This document shows, in pieces, positions 41,619 to 50,569 of a DNA stretch of 64,000 bases. The DNA lies in assembly GCF_014655595.1 (NCBI RefSeq), contig NZ_BNBL01000005.1:248001-312000 (forward strand), given 5' to 3'. The notes beneath the pieces were generated by a model that was given only the letters and a program-made list of their open reading frames with translations, ran no database searches and was not told the origin of the DNA. The translations under genes and the position numbers were made by a program. The first letter of the stretch is position 1; each line of letters begins with the position of its first letter. Source of the DNA: Streptomyces griseocarneus (lineage in GTDB: Bacteria > Actinomycetota > Actinomycetes > Streptomycetales > Streptomycetaceae).

Positions 41619-41643
41619 CATCCTCACGTCGCGTGAGGTTCAA
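41619..41643 (-). promoter_or_regulatory. TipA-type promoter with MerR operator
   Basis: On the minus strand TTGAAC (-35) is followed by CCTCACG-CGA-CGTGAGG, a 17-bp palindrome, before the start at 41606. The tipA promoter has the same arrangement of ACCTCACGTCACGTGAGG between -35 and -10. MerR regulators act on such stretched spacers. Autoregulation is likely. Confidence 0.75.
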
Positions 41644-41858
41644 GTCGTCATGGTGGCTACCACTTCGCGCTGCGGGGGCTCGACCCAGGTGTCGGGGGGG
41701 CGACGATGGCGCGCGCGTCGGTCGGGCGCAGTCCTGCCGCCTGGTTGGACCGGGTCCCAAGCCCTCTATGGCGACTGTGACGCCGTCGCGGGCGACGCTG
41801 CCTGGTTGCCGGGCAACGCGGCCCGCTCCCCGACGAGTCGTCCGCCCGGACCGGCCGG

Positions 41859-41880
41859 ACATCGGTTGGATGACCGATGT
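41859..41880. promoter_or_regulatory. ACATCGGT inverted repeat upstream of the amidohydrolase gene
   Basis: ACATCGGT and ACCGATGT form a perfect 8-bp inverted repeat with a six-base spacer (TGGATG), 96 bases in front of the start at 41976. This lies in a 369-base region with no gene otherwise. It may bind a regulator, such as the adjacent LuxR or MerR gene products, or another one. Confidence 0.5.
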
Positions 41881-41975
41881 GCGCGGACCCCGCCCGAGGA
41901 CACAGTGCTGTCAGCTTCCCGGCCGACCCCATGGGAGCCCACCCGCCATCAGCCCCCGACAGATAGGACATCCCG

Positions 41976-43682
41976 GTGCCCGGCACTCCGGCAGATCTCG
42001 TCTTCGTCAACGGTTCGGTCCTCACCGTCGACTCCCGCTTCACCGTGGCCTCCGCCCTTGCGGTCACCGACGGCCTCGTCAGCGCGGTCGGCGACCGGGA
42101 CGAGGTGATGGCGCACGCCGGCCCCGCCACCCGGACAGTCGACCTCGGCGGCGGAACGCTCCTGCCCGGCATCAACGACTCGCACCTGCACGGCTGCGCC
42201 TTGGGGCTGACCATGCCGCCGCTGTCCGTCGACGTCTCCCACCCCGCCGTGCGATCACTGGCCGACGTGGCCGAAGCCGTGTGGAAGGCGGCCGAGACGA
42301 CCCCCGCGGGGGAGTGGATCAGCGGACACGGGTGGGACACGGGATACCTCGCCGAGTGCGTCGCCGACCCCTCCCGGCTGCCCAGCCGGCACGACCTGGA
42401 CGCCGTCAGCCCGGATCACCCCGTCCTGCTGTACTCCGCCACGGGCCACGCCACCTGGGTCAACTCCGCGGCGCTCGCGCGGGCCGTGGTGGACCGGAAC
42501 ACCCCCGTCCCGCCCGGAGGGGTCATCGTCACCGACGCGGCGGGCGAGCCCACCGGCCTCCTCCAGGAAGGCGCCCAGGACCTCGTCCACCGGGCCCTGC
42601 CCGCCCTCTCCCCGGAGGTGCGCGCCGACGCGATCCGGGCCACCCTGCGCACCCTGGCCCGGCTCGGCATCACCAGCTACACCGAGCCCGGCCTCGGCCC
42701 GGGCGGCGACGCCCTGATGCGCGGCGCCATGGCCCACAGCACCCTCGACGTCTACCGGCGTCTGCTCGCCGACGGCGAACTGACCGCGCGGGTCGGCGTA
42801 CTGCTGCTGCCGACCGGGATGACCGGCACGGCCGAGGAGTTCGTGCGTACGCTGGCAGCCATGGACGAGCCCCCGTCCACCGACCCCCGCCGCCTCGCCG
42901 TCCTCGGTGTCAAGCTGTTCGCCGACGGCATCCCGGTCAACAAGACGGCCTGGATGCACGAGCCGTACGTCGGCGGCGGCTGCGGCTCGCTGTGCATCGG
43001 CGGGGAGACCGACGACGAGCGCGTCGCCCAGATCACGGAGATGATCCGGTACACCCACGCCGCCGGGTACCAGGCCGGTGTCCACGTCACCGGCGACCGG
43101 GCCATCGACACCGTCGTCGACGCCTTCGCCGCGGCGTCCGCCTCACACCCCCGCTCCGACGCCCGCCACTACGTCATCCACGGCGACTTCCTCACCGCCC
43201 GCAGCATGCGCACGCTGGCTCAGCACGGCTTCGGCGTCAACATGAACCCGACCATCAAATGGACCGTCGCCGACCTCGAGGAGGAGTTCGTCGGCCCGCA
43301 GCGGGCGGCGTACGAATGGCCCTACCGGGACGCGATCGACGCCGGCGTGACCGTCACCAGCGGCTCCGACGCCCCCGTCACCCTCCCCGACTGGAGGCAG
43401 GGCGTCGCCACGATGATGCTGCGCGAATCCAGGGCCAGCGGCCGCGTCAGCGGACCCGACCAGCGCATCCGGCTTGCCGAGGCCCTGCGCACCTATACCT
43501 CCGACGCGGCCTGGCAGGACTTCGCAGAGGACTGGAAGGGCACCCTGGAGGTGGGCAAGGTCGCCGACCTGTGCGTGCTCGCGGGCGATCTGCTGACCGC
43601 CGACCCGCACGACATCCCCGCCATGCCCGTGGTGTTCACGGCCGTCGGCGGTGACGTCGTGCACGACGAACTCACCGTTTGA
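41976..43682 (+). CDS. Amidohydrolase-superfamily protein (YtcJ/NfdA-like)
   Basis: A 568-residue metal-dependent hydrolase. N-terminal beta part LVFVNGSVLTVDSRF, then metal-binding HxH in GINDSHLHGC, later KLFADGIPVNK, VHVTGDRAID, YVIHGDFLTARSM and the final Asp in SGSDAPVTLPDW. This matches the YtcJ/exoenzyme-regulatory AepA and N-substituted formamide deformylase group. The end has a typical VGKVADLCVLAGDLL strand pattern. It is cytoplasmic. GTG 41976 with AGGACA upstream. It overlaps no other gene, and the GAF-LuxR gene follows 31 bases later, so they may be co-transcribed. Substrate unknown. Confidence 0.88.
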   Translation: MPGTPADLVFVNGSVLTVDSRFTVASALAVTDGLVSAVGDRDEVMAHAGPATRTVDLGGGTLLPGINDSHLHGCALGLTMPPLSVDVSHPAVRSLADVAEAVWKAAETTPAGEWISGHGWDTGYLAECVADPSRLPSRHDLDAVSPDHPVLLYSATGHATWVNSAALARAVVDRNTPVPPGGVIVTDAAGEPTGLLQEGAQDLVHRALPALSPEVRADAIRATLRTLARLGITSYTEPGLGPGGDALMRGAMAHSTLDVYRRLLADGELTARVGVLLLPTGMTGTAEEFVRTLAAMDEPPSTDPRRLAVLGVKLFADGIPVNKTAWMHEPYVGGGCGSLCIGGETDDERVAQITEMIRYTHAAGYQAGVHVTGDRAIDTVVDAFAAASASHPRSDARHYVIHGDFLTARSMRTLAQHGFGVNMNPTIKWTVADLEEEFVGPQRAAYEWPYRDAIDAGVTVTSGSDAPVTLPDWRQGVATMMLRESRASGRVSGPDQRIRLAEALRTYTSDAAWQDFAEDWKGTLEVGKVADLCVLAGDLLTADPHDIPAMPVVFTAVGGDVVHDELTV

Positions 43683-43713
43683 CGTCCGCATACCGGATGA
43701 TCATTCTGAGCGG

Positions 43714-44733
43714 ATGAAAGCCGAGCCGACGCCCATGACAGCGCAGCCGAGCACGACGGACGTCCTGAGCGCCGCCCTGGACGTACGCGAGGCCGCGCGC
43801 CACGCCGTGCAAGGGACGGGCGGTGCCGAGGCCGTCCTGACGGCGCTGTCCGCGGTGATCGACCACGACCACGCGTCGTTGTCCCGGTGGGACCCGTTGC
43901 TCCGCCGCCACGTCACGTTGGCCGGCAGCTACCCGGCGGGCACCACCCGTTACATCGAGACCCGCCTGCACGACGATCCGGCCTTCGCGCTCATCCGGCA
44001 CGCGCCGGGCACCACGAGCTGGTGGCACGACGTGCCCGTTCCGGTGCGGGGGGCCTCCACCGGATTCCAGGAGGTCCTCGAACCCCTGGGCGTCCAGGAC
44101 GGCGTGGCCCAGTGCCTGTTCTCCGCGGACGGCCGGTACGTGGGCATCCTCAACATCAGCACCACACGGACACGGTGCGACCAGCCGGCCGTCCGGGCCG
44201 TGATGACCCTGCTGGGCGAGTGCCTCGCGGCCGTCGCCGACCCGCTCGCCGGGCACCGCTCCCCGGGGCCCGGCGGCTCCGGCCACACCTGTGTCGTGCT
44301 CCTGCCGGACACCGAGGCCGCCGAGGGCCCGGTTCCGGTGGCAGTGAGCGGGGAGCCGCTGCCCGGCCTCACCGAGGCCGGCTCCCCGCTCGTGGTCCTG
44401 CTGCGGCAGACGGCCGCACGACGGACGCTGCCGACCACGGTGCTGGTTCCGTACCGGCAACGGATGCTCGAACTGCACCTGACCCGCCAGGGGAACCGCA
44501 CAGTCGTCCTGTGCCGTACGGTCGCCCGCCCCGCGGCGCTCTCCCCGCGCGAGCTCGAGGTGCTGGCGGAACTCACCCAGGGCCGGACCAACCGGGAGAT
44601 AGCCGATCGCCTGTACGTCAGCCCGCGCACCGTCGCCACCCACATCGAGCACATCCTCGCCAAACTCGACGTCCCCAACCGCGTGGCCGCCGCAGGACGG
44701 GCCGTCGCCTGGGGCCTCGAACCGGCACCCTGA
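43714..44733 (+). CDS. LuxR-family regulator with GAF-like domain
   Basis: A protein of about 339 residues. The N-terminal GAF-type segment (VLTALSAVIDHDHASLSRWD, VAQCLFSADGRYVGILNIS) precedes the LuxR helix-turn-helix at the C-terminus (LSPRELEVLAELTQGRTNRE, VSPRTVATHIEHILAKLDV). There is no receiver phosphoacceptor Asp. ATG 43714 is the likely start; 43735 is an alternative. It lies just after the amidohydrolase gene, perhaps controlling it. Confidence 0.85.
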   Translation: MKAEPTPMTAQPSTTDVLSAALDVREAARHAVQGTGGAEAVLTALSAVIDHDHASLSRWDPLLRRHVTLAGSYPAGTTRYIETRLHDDPAFALIRHAPGTTSWWHDVPVPVRGASTGFQEVLEPLGVQDGVAQCLFSADGRYVGILNISTTRTRCDQPAVRAVMTLLGECLAAVADPLAGHRSPGPGGSGHTCVVLLPDTEAAEGPVPVAVSGEPLPGLTEAGSPLVVLLRQTAARRTLPTTVLVPYRQRMLELHLTRQGNRTVVLCRTVARPAALSPRELEVLAELTQGRTNREIADRLYVSPRTVATHIEHILAKLDVPNRVAAAGRAVAWGLEPAP

Positions 44734-44789
44734 CCAGCCCGGGCGGGGGAGCGAGCCAGCCACGAGGTCGAGCACGCGGGTGAAACGTG

Positions 44790-45494
44790 CTATTCCCATA
44801 GCACCACCTTGACCGTGACCGAATCGGGGAGGGGGAGATTGGCGGATACCATTGAGAAGGCCGCCACATGCCCCTCCGTGGTGGTGAAGCAGTACGTTCC
44901 AGAGACTGCGTTGCTACGCGTGAGGGGGACCCATGCCGGCCCCCGCGCAACACCTGGGGGCAGTCGCTTCTCGCAGTCGGCACGACTTAGGTCACCAACA
45001 TCCCCCGGCGCTTCTGCCGCACGGCCGGTCATCACCATAACCGCTGCCGACGCGCTGTAATCACCGCGCAGATCATCGTCCACGCCCACGAGCCGCCCTG
45101 GGCTTTTCCCGTCAAAATCTGCACCGACGTCAGAATTTCCATTGAGGGTCAACGGGAGGGTTACGGGGCCCGTCCATCGGGCTTTGGAAGAAGGCGGTGA
45201 TGCTTTCCCCCGTGCACTTACTGACGACCGAGGGGTCGACTGGGTGGGAGATCCGTCGGTTGATGGTGATGTGTCGATGGCTGGGCTCTCACGGCCCCCT
45301 CCCGAATCAGACCCTCCGCCATCAGGGCCTGCTGACGCGGAATTCCCTCCGCCACTCGGACCATCGGATCTTGCGTACAACAAGAATATCCCCCCGATTA
45401 TTGCAGCCAAGATGGCCGCAACAGCGGTAACTACTGATGGCCCATACCTGGGGGCAGGAGATCCTGCTGCTCCACCACCGGCCCCGTCACTCAT
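44790..45494 (-). CDS. Membrane-anchored protein with extracytoplasmic domain
   Basis: A 234-residue protein. One membrane helix (SVVTAVAAILAAIIGGIFLLY, residues 19-40) follows a Gly/Ala-rich N-terminus. A Gly/Ser/Thr/Pro-rich linker leads to a beta-rich domain (VTLPLTLNGNSDVGADFDG, then CEKRLPPGVARGPAWV and TYCFTTTEGHVAAFSMV) with two cysteines likely bonded. Such proteins are common in streptomycetes but of unknown role. ATG 45494 follows a G-rich GGGGGAC. Confidence 0.72.
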   Translation of the reverse strand: MSDGAGGGAAGSPAPRYGPSVVTAVAAILAAIIGGIFLLYARSDGPSGGGNSASAGPDGGGSDSGGGRESPAIDTSPSTDGSPTQSTPRSSVSARGKASPPSSKARWTGPVTLPLTLNGNSDVGADFDGKSPGRLVGVDDDLRGDYSASAAVMVMTGRAAEAPGDVGDLSRADCEKRLPPGVARGPAWVPLTRSNAVSGTYCFTTTEGHVAAFSMVSANLPLPDSVTVKVVLWE

Positions 45495-46015
45495 GCTTCG
45501 TCCCCCCGACTCAAGCTTCGAGACCACTCGAAGTCGCAACAGCCGCAACAGCCACAACACCACTGGACGACTGGCGAAACGCTGCCCATCAGCACGAAGC
45601 TGCGGCGGCTCATTGCCGAGCAGTGGCGGAAGTGCCAGCCATTCCACCGCAGGAGTACACGTAGGTGAGGGGCAGACGAGGGGGCGGACGAAGCGCATGG
45701 GGGCGCGCGGTAATCAGCCGTGAGCCTCAGTGACATGCGAGGCGGGCGGCCACTTCTCTCCCGAGGCCCGCAGCACAGACTCCGCACTGCCTGGACGCTG
45801 CCGCGGCAGCGCCGGCAGCCGGCCCACCGGCTTCGACAAGTCGATCCGCCACCGCGGCCAGGGCGTCCCCGCGCCGTTCCTCGCCGACTGAGCGCACCGG
45901 GGGTTAGCCCTACCTGGAGCTCGGCGGGTAGCAGGATCGTCCCGGGCTGCCGTACCCGGAAATGCTGAGCCCGGCATATACCGCTGGTTTCCAGTGATTC
46001 CGTAGGAGTTGGGTC
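45495..46015. other. 521-base region with IS5 debris, no intact gene
   Basis: Contains the transposase scrap at 45802-45891 and the promoter region of the serine hydrolase gene at 46016. A plus-strand frame ending ...PPQEYT at about 45664 has coding-like composition but no usable start. Nothing else stands out. Confidence 0.35.
45802..45891 (+). pseudogene. IS5-family transposase internal fragment
   Basis: Reads RGSAGSRPTGFDKSIRHRGQ and runs to a stop at 45889-45891. It matches GSRGGRPTGFDSERYKKRN of the IS5 copy at 53.8-54.8 kb in its first half, then diverges. A short internal scrap only. Confidence 0.55.
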
Positions 46016-47188
46016 GTGCGTGAGCAGACATGGCAGAGGTTCCGTTCTTCCGGGCGACGGGGTAGTCGGCGCAGAGCCGTGCCGGCCGCGGCCGCAGTGG
46101 CTGTCGGCGTTATAGCGATGGGCGCCCTGGCGCCGCCCGCGGCATTTGCCACAGCCAGGCCGGATGCCGTTCAGCAGGGCCTGAGCCGGCTGGTGCGCTC
46201 CGACGGCGTACCCGCCGCGCTGGCGAGCGTCAAGGACCGTGACGGCCGCACCCGTACCTACACCGCAGGCGTTGGTGACCTGGCCACCGGGTCGAAGGTG
46301 CCCAGGGACGGTCAGGTGCGGATCGGTAGCAACACCAAGACGTTCACCGCGGTGGTCGTGCTGCAACTGGTCGGTGAAGGGAAGATCGGCCTCGACGACA
46401 AGGTCGACACCTATCTGCCGGACCTCGTACGCGGGGAGGGGATCGACGGACGCCACATCACCGTCCGTCAGCTCCTGCAGCACACCAGCGGACTTCCCAA
46501 CTACGTCAAGTACCTCGGTGACGACGTCCGGACTTACGACCCCCTCGACCTCCTCGGCATCGCTCTCCAGCACAAGGCCGACTTCGCCCCTGGGGAGAAA
46601 TGGGGGTACAGCAACACGAACTACGTGCTGGCCGGCCTGATCATCCAGAAGGTCACCGACCACCCCCTCGCTGAAGAAATAGACCAGCGCATCATCAAAC
46701 GCATCGGGCTGCGACACACCTATTTCCCCGCCCCCGGCGACGTGACCATCCGGGAACCCCATCCCAAGGGCTACTACCAGGATTCGGCAGGCGCGCCTCT
46801 GCGTGACGGCACGGAATTGGACCCCTCCTGGGGCTGGGCGGCAGGTCAGATGATCTCCACCAACTCCGACCTCAACCGTTTCTTCACCGCGCTCCTGACC
46901 CCCGGCAGCCTCCTTCCGGAGGCCCAGCTCGCCCAGATGCGCACCACCGTCCCCGCTGGATTCCCCTTCGCCTCCGGCGCCCGCTACGGACTGGGGCTCG
47001 TGAGCACGCCACTGTCGTGCGGCCGCGGTGTCTACTGGGGTCACGGCGGTAGCACTACGGGATACGAGACCCGGGGCGGCGCCACCGACGGCGGCCGCGC
47101 CGTCAACATCGCGGTGACCATCCAGCCGACCGACAAGGCAACCATGAAGCGCGTGGAGCGTCTCGTGGACACGGCCCTGTGCCGCTGA
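46016..47188 (+). CDS. Exported serine hydrolase (class C beta-lactamase/DD-peptidase type)
   Basis: A 390-residue exported penicillin-recognising enzyme. Signal peptide residues 1-45 (VAVGVIAMGALAPPAAFA). The active-site Ser is in SNTK (GSNTKTFTAVVVL), the YxN motif is YSNTNY, and the third motif HxG is in YWGHGGSTTGY. This is the S12 family, including D-alanyl-D-alanine carboxypeptidase and esterase EstB-like enzymes. The GTG start at 46016 follows TAGGAG. It may act on cell-wall peptides or beta-lactams. No regulator lies adjacent. Confidence 0.9.
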   Translation: MREQTWQRFRSSGRRGSRRRAVPAAAAVAVGVIAMGALAPPAAFATARPDAVQQGLSRLVRSDGVPAALASVKDRDGRTRTYTAGVGDLATGSKVPRDGQVRIGSNTKTFTAVVVLQLVGEGKIGLDDKVDTYLPDLVRGEGIDGRHITVRQLLQHTSGLPNYVKYLGDDVRTYDPLDLLGIALQHKADFAPGEKWGYSNTNYVLAGLIIQKVTDHPLAEEIDQRIIKRIGLRHTYFPAPGDVTIREPHPKGYYQDSAGAPLRDGTELDPSWGWAAGQMISTNSDLNRFFTALLTPGSLLPEAQLAQMRTTVPAGFPFASGARYGLGLVSTPLSCGRGVYWGHGGSTTGYETRGGATDGGRAVNIAVTIQPTDKATMKRVERLVDTALCR

Positions 47189-47218
47189 ACCGCGCCTCCC
47201 AGAGTCTGTCCGGCGGTC

Positions 47219-47302
47219 GTATCCCCTCTTGTCAAAGCGCGTGGCCACGACCCGGTAGATCTTCAATCGGCTGATCAACCACTCGAATTCGTTCCCGCGG
47301 CA
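47219..47302 (-). pseudogene. IS5-family transposase fragment
   Basis: On the minus strand RNEFEWLISRLKIYRVVATR runs on to FDKRGYDRR, matching RNTVERAINRLKGFRAVATR and YDKRAY of IS5-type transposases. AGAGTCTGTCCGGCGGTC (about 47203) beside it resembles an IS terminal repeat. The remainder of the 459-base gap to 47647 shows no gene. Confidence 0.6.
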
Positions 47303-47647
47303 TAGCGTGCCGGGTCGAGGCCGGTAGGCCTGGCGCCGTTGTCTTCAAGGTGGAACGGCCGCATGGATGAACCGGCTTGAACAGCTGGCCGACTTCGGCG
47401 GATTGTCACACGGCTGCTGGTCCCCCTGGCGGATGAAGAAGAGCCGCGCTGCCTCCACCGCAAGGCGGATGGTGATCCTCCCGCCAGCCGGTGTGGGCGG
47501 GCCGGGCAGGCAGAAGAGTGAAGGGAGAACAAGGGCAGCTCCCCGGCTTCGGCTCAACTGCCGGACTCGGAGCGGAGTCTCCGTGCCGGATCGGTGTCCG
47601 CTGCCCGCCCACTCGCGTCATGAGGGATTTCCCTGGAAAGGTCTTCC

Positions 47648-48199
47648 ATGCCTAGCTTGATCAATAAGCGCACTTCCATCATGGCGGCGGCCGGAGCTGT
47701 CGCTCTGGTCACCACAGTCGGGACCGGGACGGCCTCCGCTGAGGTACACCGCCCTGCTTTCGAGAACAAGGTCAAGGTCGGAGGTCCGCGTGTCGTGCAC
47801 AGCGGCACTGTGGAGGAGGACGTGACTGACCTCTCCGGCTGCAAGCGGGACGCCTGGATCATCGGCTTCGCCAAATGGGACCTGGGCAAGGTCACCAAAG
47901 AAGAGATCTACGTGAAGTCGATACGCCTCACCTACCGCACCGGCGTCGAGTCGAACGCACAGGGTCAGTTCATGGTCCGGGGCAATGACGGGACCGTTTG
48001 GCGCACCCAGTGGGACCCTCACCCCATTCCCGGCGATGCCCGGGACCACTCCGCGACCTTCAAGATCAACAAGACCGTCAAGCTGGACGGCAGGAAGAAG
48101 GTCTACTTCAAATCCAATATGACCATCGGCCGTACCGGGGGCCCCGCCGACTGCGGCGGTAACGTCAGCTTCCGCTTCTACCTGCGGCCTGTCAGCTAG
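47648..48199 (+). CDS. Exported protein of unknown function
   Basis: A 183-residue exported protein. Signal peptide MPSLINKRTSIMAAAGAVAL, cut near ASA-EVH. Mature part: beta-rich strands AWIIGFAKWDLGKVTKEEI, SIRLTYRTGVESNAQGQFM, and a final DCGGNVSFRFYL; one likely disulfide between CKRD and ADCGG. ATG 47648 follows GGAAAGG. A strong terminator follows. No family recognised. Confidence 0.75.
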   Translation: MPSLINKRTSIMAAAGAVALVTTVGTGTASAEVHRPAFENKVKVGGPRVVHSGTVEEDVTDLSGCKRDAWIIGFAKWDLGKVTKEEIYVKSIRLTYRTGVESNAQGQFMVRGNDGTVWRTQWDPHPIPGDARDHSATFKINKTVKLDGRKKVYFKSNMTIGRTGGPADCGGNVSFRFYLRPVS

Positions 48200-48225
48200 A
48201 AGATCGGTGAGGATGTTGGGTTGTT

Positions 48226-48255
48226 CTGGCCCTGGACCACGTGATCCAGGGCCAG
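48226..48255 (+). terminator. Hairpin terminator after the exported protein gene
   Basis: CTGGCCCTGGA and TCCAGGGCCAG make an 11-bp perfect stem around CCACGTGA, 27 bases past the stop. Confidence 0.85.
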
Positions 48256-48505
48256 AGTTGTAGGCATGAGGGGACAGTCGTCGAGTGAGCCGGTCGAGCC
48301 TGATGCGTGGGCCACATGCCGGGGGCCGTCGCCGTCCGCCGAATGATCCGTGAGGTCCCCGGCACCGGAGCGATCGCTGCCGTATGCTGCCGGGTCCATG
48401 ACTATGCCGACCCGGGTGGATCTCAGATCGCCTGCAACGGTGAAGAGGCCCGCAACCAGCTGCTGGACACGCTCGTCGCCTCTTCACCGGTCTTCTAGTG
48501 CCGCA
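48256..48505. other. Intergenic region up to the IS630 copy
   Basis: A short plus-strand frame at 48307-48498 (HDYADPGGSQIACNGEEARN in the middle) has coding-like composition but no ribosome-binding site or family match. It may be a scrap of a lost gene. Otherwise nothing is seen. Confidence 0.25.
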
Positions 48506-49626
48506 TCAGGCAACGTTCGCCTTGTTGACGACCTCGCGTAGGCGCTCATCCTGGGCGTGCTTGTTCCGCCACATGATGTAGCGGCGGATCATGCTGCCCT
48601 GCTTCTTGTGGCTGGCGTGGTCGGTGTCGTCGAGGGTGAAGTAGCGCAGGGCCGCGAACTGGGCCTCGATCCTGTTGAGCCAGAAGCTGTTGGTCTGGGC
48701 ATAGGCGATCTCGACGTTGTTGGCCTCGGCCCAGTCCACAACCCGACGGCAGCGCTTGGTGGTCACGTGCGGGGAGAAGTCGTCGCAGACGATGGCGATG
48801 CGCACGTCGGCCGGGCGGAGGCTGCACAGGTAGTGGCAGAACTCCAGGAACTTCGAGCGGTTCTTGGTCTTCTTGATGTGCCCGTAGAGCTTGTTCTTGC
48901 CCAGGTCGTAGGCGGCGAACAGGTGCCTCGCCCCGTGCGGTCGGGTGTAGGTCACACGCCGCCGCGGCCTAGGCTCGCGCGTCGGGTCTTTGTGCTTTCC
49001 GCCGTGTTCGGCCCAATGCCGCCGGGGTGGGGCTGGAGGTTGAGCGGGCCGAACTCGTCCATGCAGAACACGACCTCAGGCTCCCCGGGCTCGGGTCTGA
49101 CCTCGCCATCGGCGATGGCGTAGAGGTATTCGTCCCGGGCCTTCTTGGCCTCGTAGTCGGGGTCGCGGGAGGCCTTCCAGGTCAAAGGAGACGCCCTCCT
49201 CGCGGAGCAGGACCGAAGGCCCTCGTGGCTGATGTCATCGACCACCCCCTCGGCGACGAGGGAGTCGGCCAGCTTGGCCAGACTCCAGGTCGAGAACGGC
49301 AGGCCGTGCTCGGCCGGCTTGGACTTGGCGATCGTCTTGATCTCACGGCGCTCCGGCAGGGTGAAGGTCCGCGGCCCTCCGCCCTTGTACTTCGGGTAGA
49401 GCGCCTCGAAGCCGTCCGCGTTGAAGTCGTGGATCACATCGCGGACCCGGTCCGGGCTGGTGAACGTCACCTCGGCGATCTTCGCCACTGGCATGCCCTG
49501 CGCGGACAGCAGAACCATCTGCGCACGCCGCCATGTCACGACTGAGCCGGTGTCTTTGCGGATGATCCGCAGTAGTCGTCGACCCTCGTCGTCATCGATC
49601 TCCCGCACCCGTACCCGTTCGGCCAT
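48506..49626 (-). pseudogene. IS630-family transposase, frameshifted
   Basis: The transposase is spread over several frames. The N-terminal helix-turn-helix part (VTWRRAQMVLLSAQGMPVAK) and FSTWSLAKLADSLVAEGVVDD are in one frame. Near 49195-49230 two compensating small deletions scramble REEGVSF. Around 49015-49030 a one-base loss shifts LNLQPHPGG out of frame before HWAEHGGKHKDP. The final part (TRPHGARHLFAAYDLG to the end) is a separate open frame. All three catalytic acids are still coded: CMDEFG, AIVCDDFSP and NRIEAQFAAL. It cannot make an intact protein. Confidence 0.85.
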
Positions 49627-49674
49627 GCGCACAGCCTGGCAGTGACCGGCGCCGGGACGGCAGCTATAGGCACG

Positions 49675-49941
49675 TCACATCGTCCGGCGTTTCCTCAGCT
49701 CGGCGAGCCATGCACGGAGCTGCTCGTCGTCGTGCAGGTAGGCGCCGCTCTCGTCTGCGGGTAGGTCGATTCCGTGTAGGAGGCTCAGTGCCCACCAGGA
49801 GATGTCGTCCCAGACAAGCCCGTCGTCGGCCACCCACCGCCCGGCCCAGCGGTCGGCCTCGTCCCGGGTCAGACGACCATCGACAAGCGCGACGAAGCGC
49901 CCTTCAATCTCGTCAAGCGTCGGTTGGTGGCAGGCATCCAT
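49675..49941 (-). CDS. Small hypothetical protein
   Basis: An 88-residue acidic, Trp-rich protein: FVALVDGRLTRDEADRWAGR, then WVADDGLVWDDISWWALSLL and ending ELRKRRTM. Similar proteins occur in streptomycetes near toxin or immunity loci, by recollection of the pattern only. It lies next to an IS630 remnant. ATG 49941 is the start. Function unknown. Confidence 0.6.
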   Translation of the reverse strand: MDACHQPTLDEIEGRFVALVDGRLTRDEADRWAGRWVADDGLVWDDISWWALSLLHGIDLPADESGAYLHDDEQLRAWLAELRKRRTM

Positions 49942-50344
49942 GTCCTGACCATATATGCAGGGCGAACGTTGGCCGATGCGGCGCTAGCGCTGTATCGGCC
50001 AGCCGTCGGCACACGACAAATCCACAACTGGGCGTGTGCTGAAAGTCCTCACGGAGCTGGTTGGTGCTTGTGCCATACACCTGACGGGTGTATCTGCCTC
50101 GAAGGCGAACCGGTCATTGATACCCCGTTCAGCATCACGGATGCGTCGGCGACAAGGCCATCTTCATGCCGGGGGCCGGACCGGCTCTCGAAATGCTCCT
50201 CGGTCTGTTCACCAAGGTTGTCATGCCGAGGTCACCGGGCGAGGCACCCTGTTTCTGGGTTCCGATATCGGCGCTCTACTCAGCGTTGATCCAGATCCCC
50301 GCTACGGGTCGTGAAGTCTCACCGGCTCAGGATTCGCCCCGCCC
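49942..50344. other. Gene-free stretch between small protein and hairpin
   Basis: No frame here has a start, ribosome-binding site and family match. A plus-strand stretch near 50166-50390 has partial coding composition (GPALEMLLGLFTKVVMPRSP) and may be debris. Confidence 0.3.
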
Positions 50345-50396
50345 TGGTCAGTCTTGCCAGGTGGTGAAGTCACTTGTCGCCTGGCAAGGCTGACCA
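50345..50396. terminator. Long inverted repeat, terminator-like
   Basis: TGGTCAGTCTTGCCAGG and CCTGGCAAGGCTGACCA pair over 17 positions with one G-T, around an 18-base loop. It is the strongest hairpin in this part. It may end transcription or be a remnant of an IS end. No gene stops directly in front of it. Confidence 0.6.
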
Positions 50397-50569
50397 CCAG
50401 CAGATCACCGCTGTACGAGCATTCGTCTGTACCGCAACGACCCCCGGGGCCCGCCCGGCTGTACGTATCCGTGAGGGAATGCTGTTGCGAGTGTGGAGTC
50501 CGCTTTGAGCATGAGTTCACGCTGAGCCTCTGCTGCCGCGACTCGGGACGAAGGTGCGATGATGCGTTG

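Noticed and set aside
48307..48498. Possible small gene ending VASSPVF
   Set aside because: No ribosome-binding site, no family resemblance, and close to IS debris; kept only as a note in the intergenic entry.
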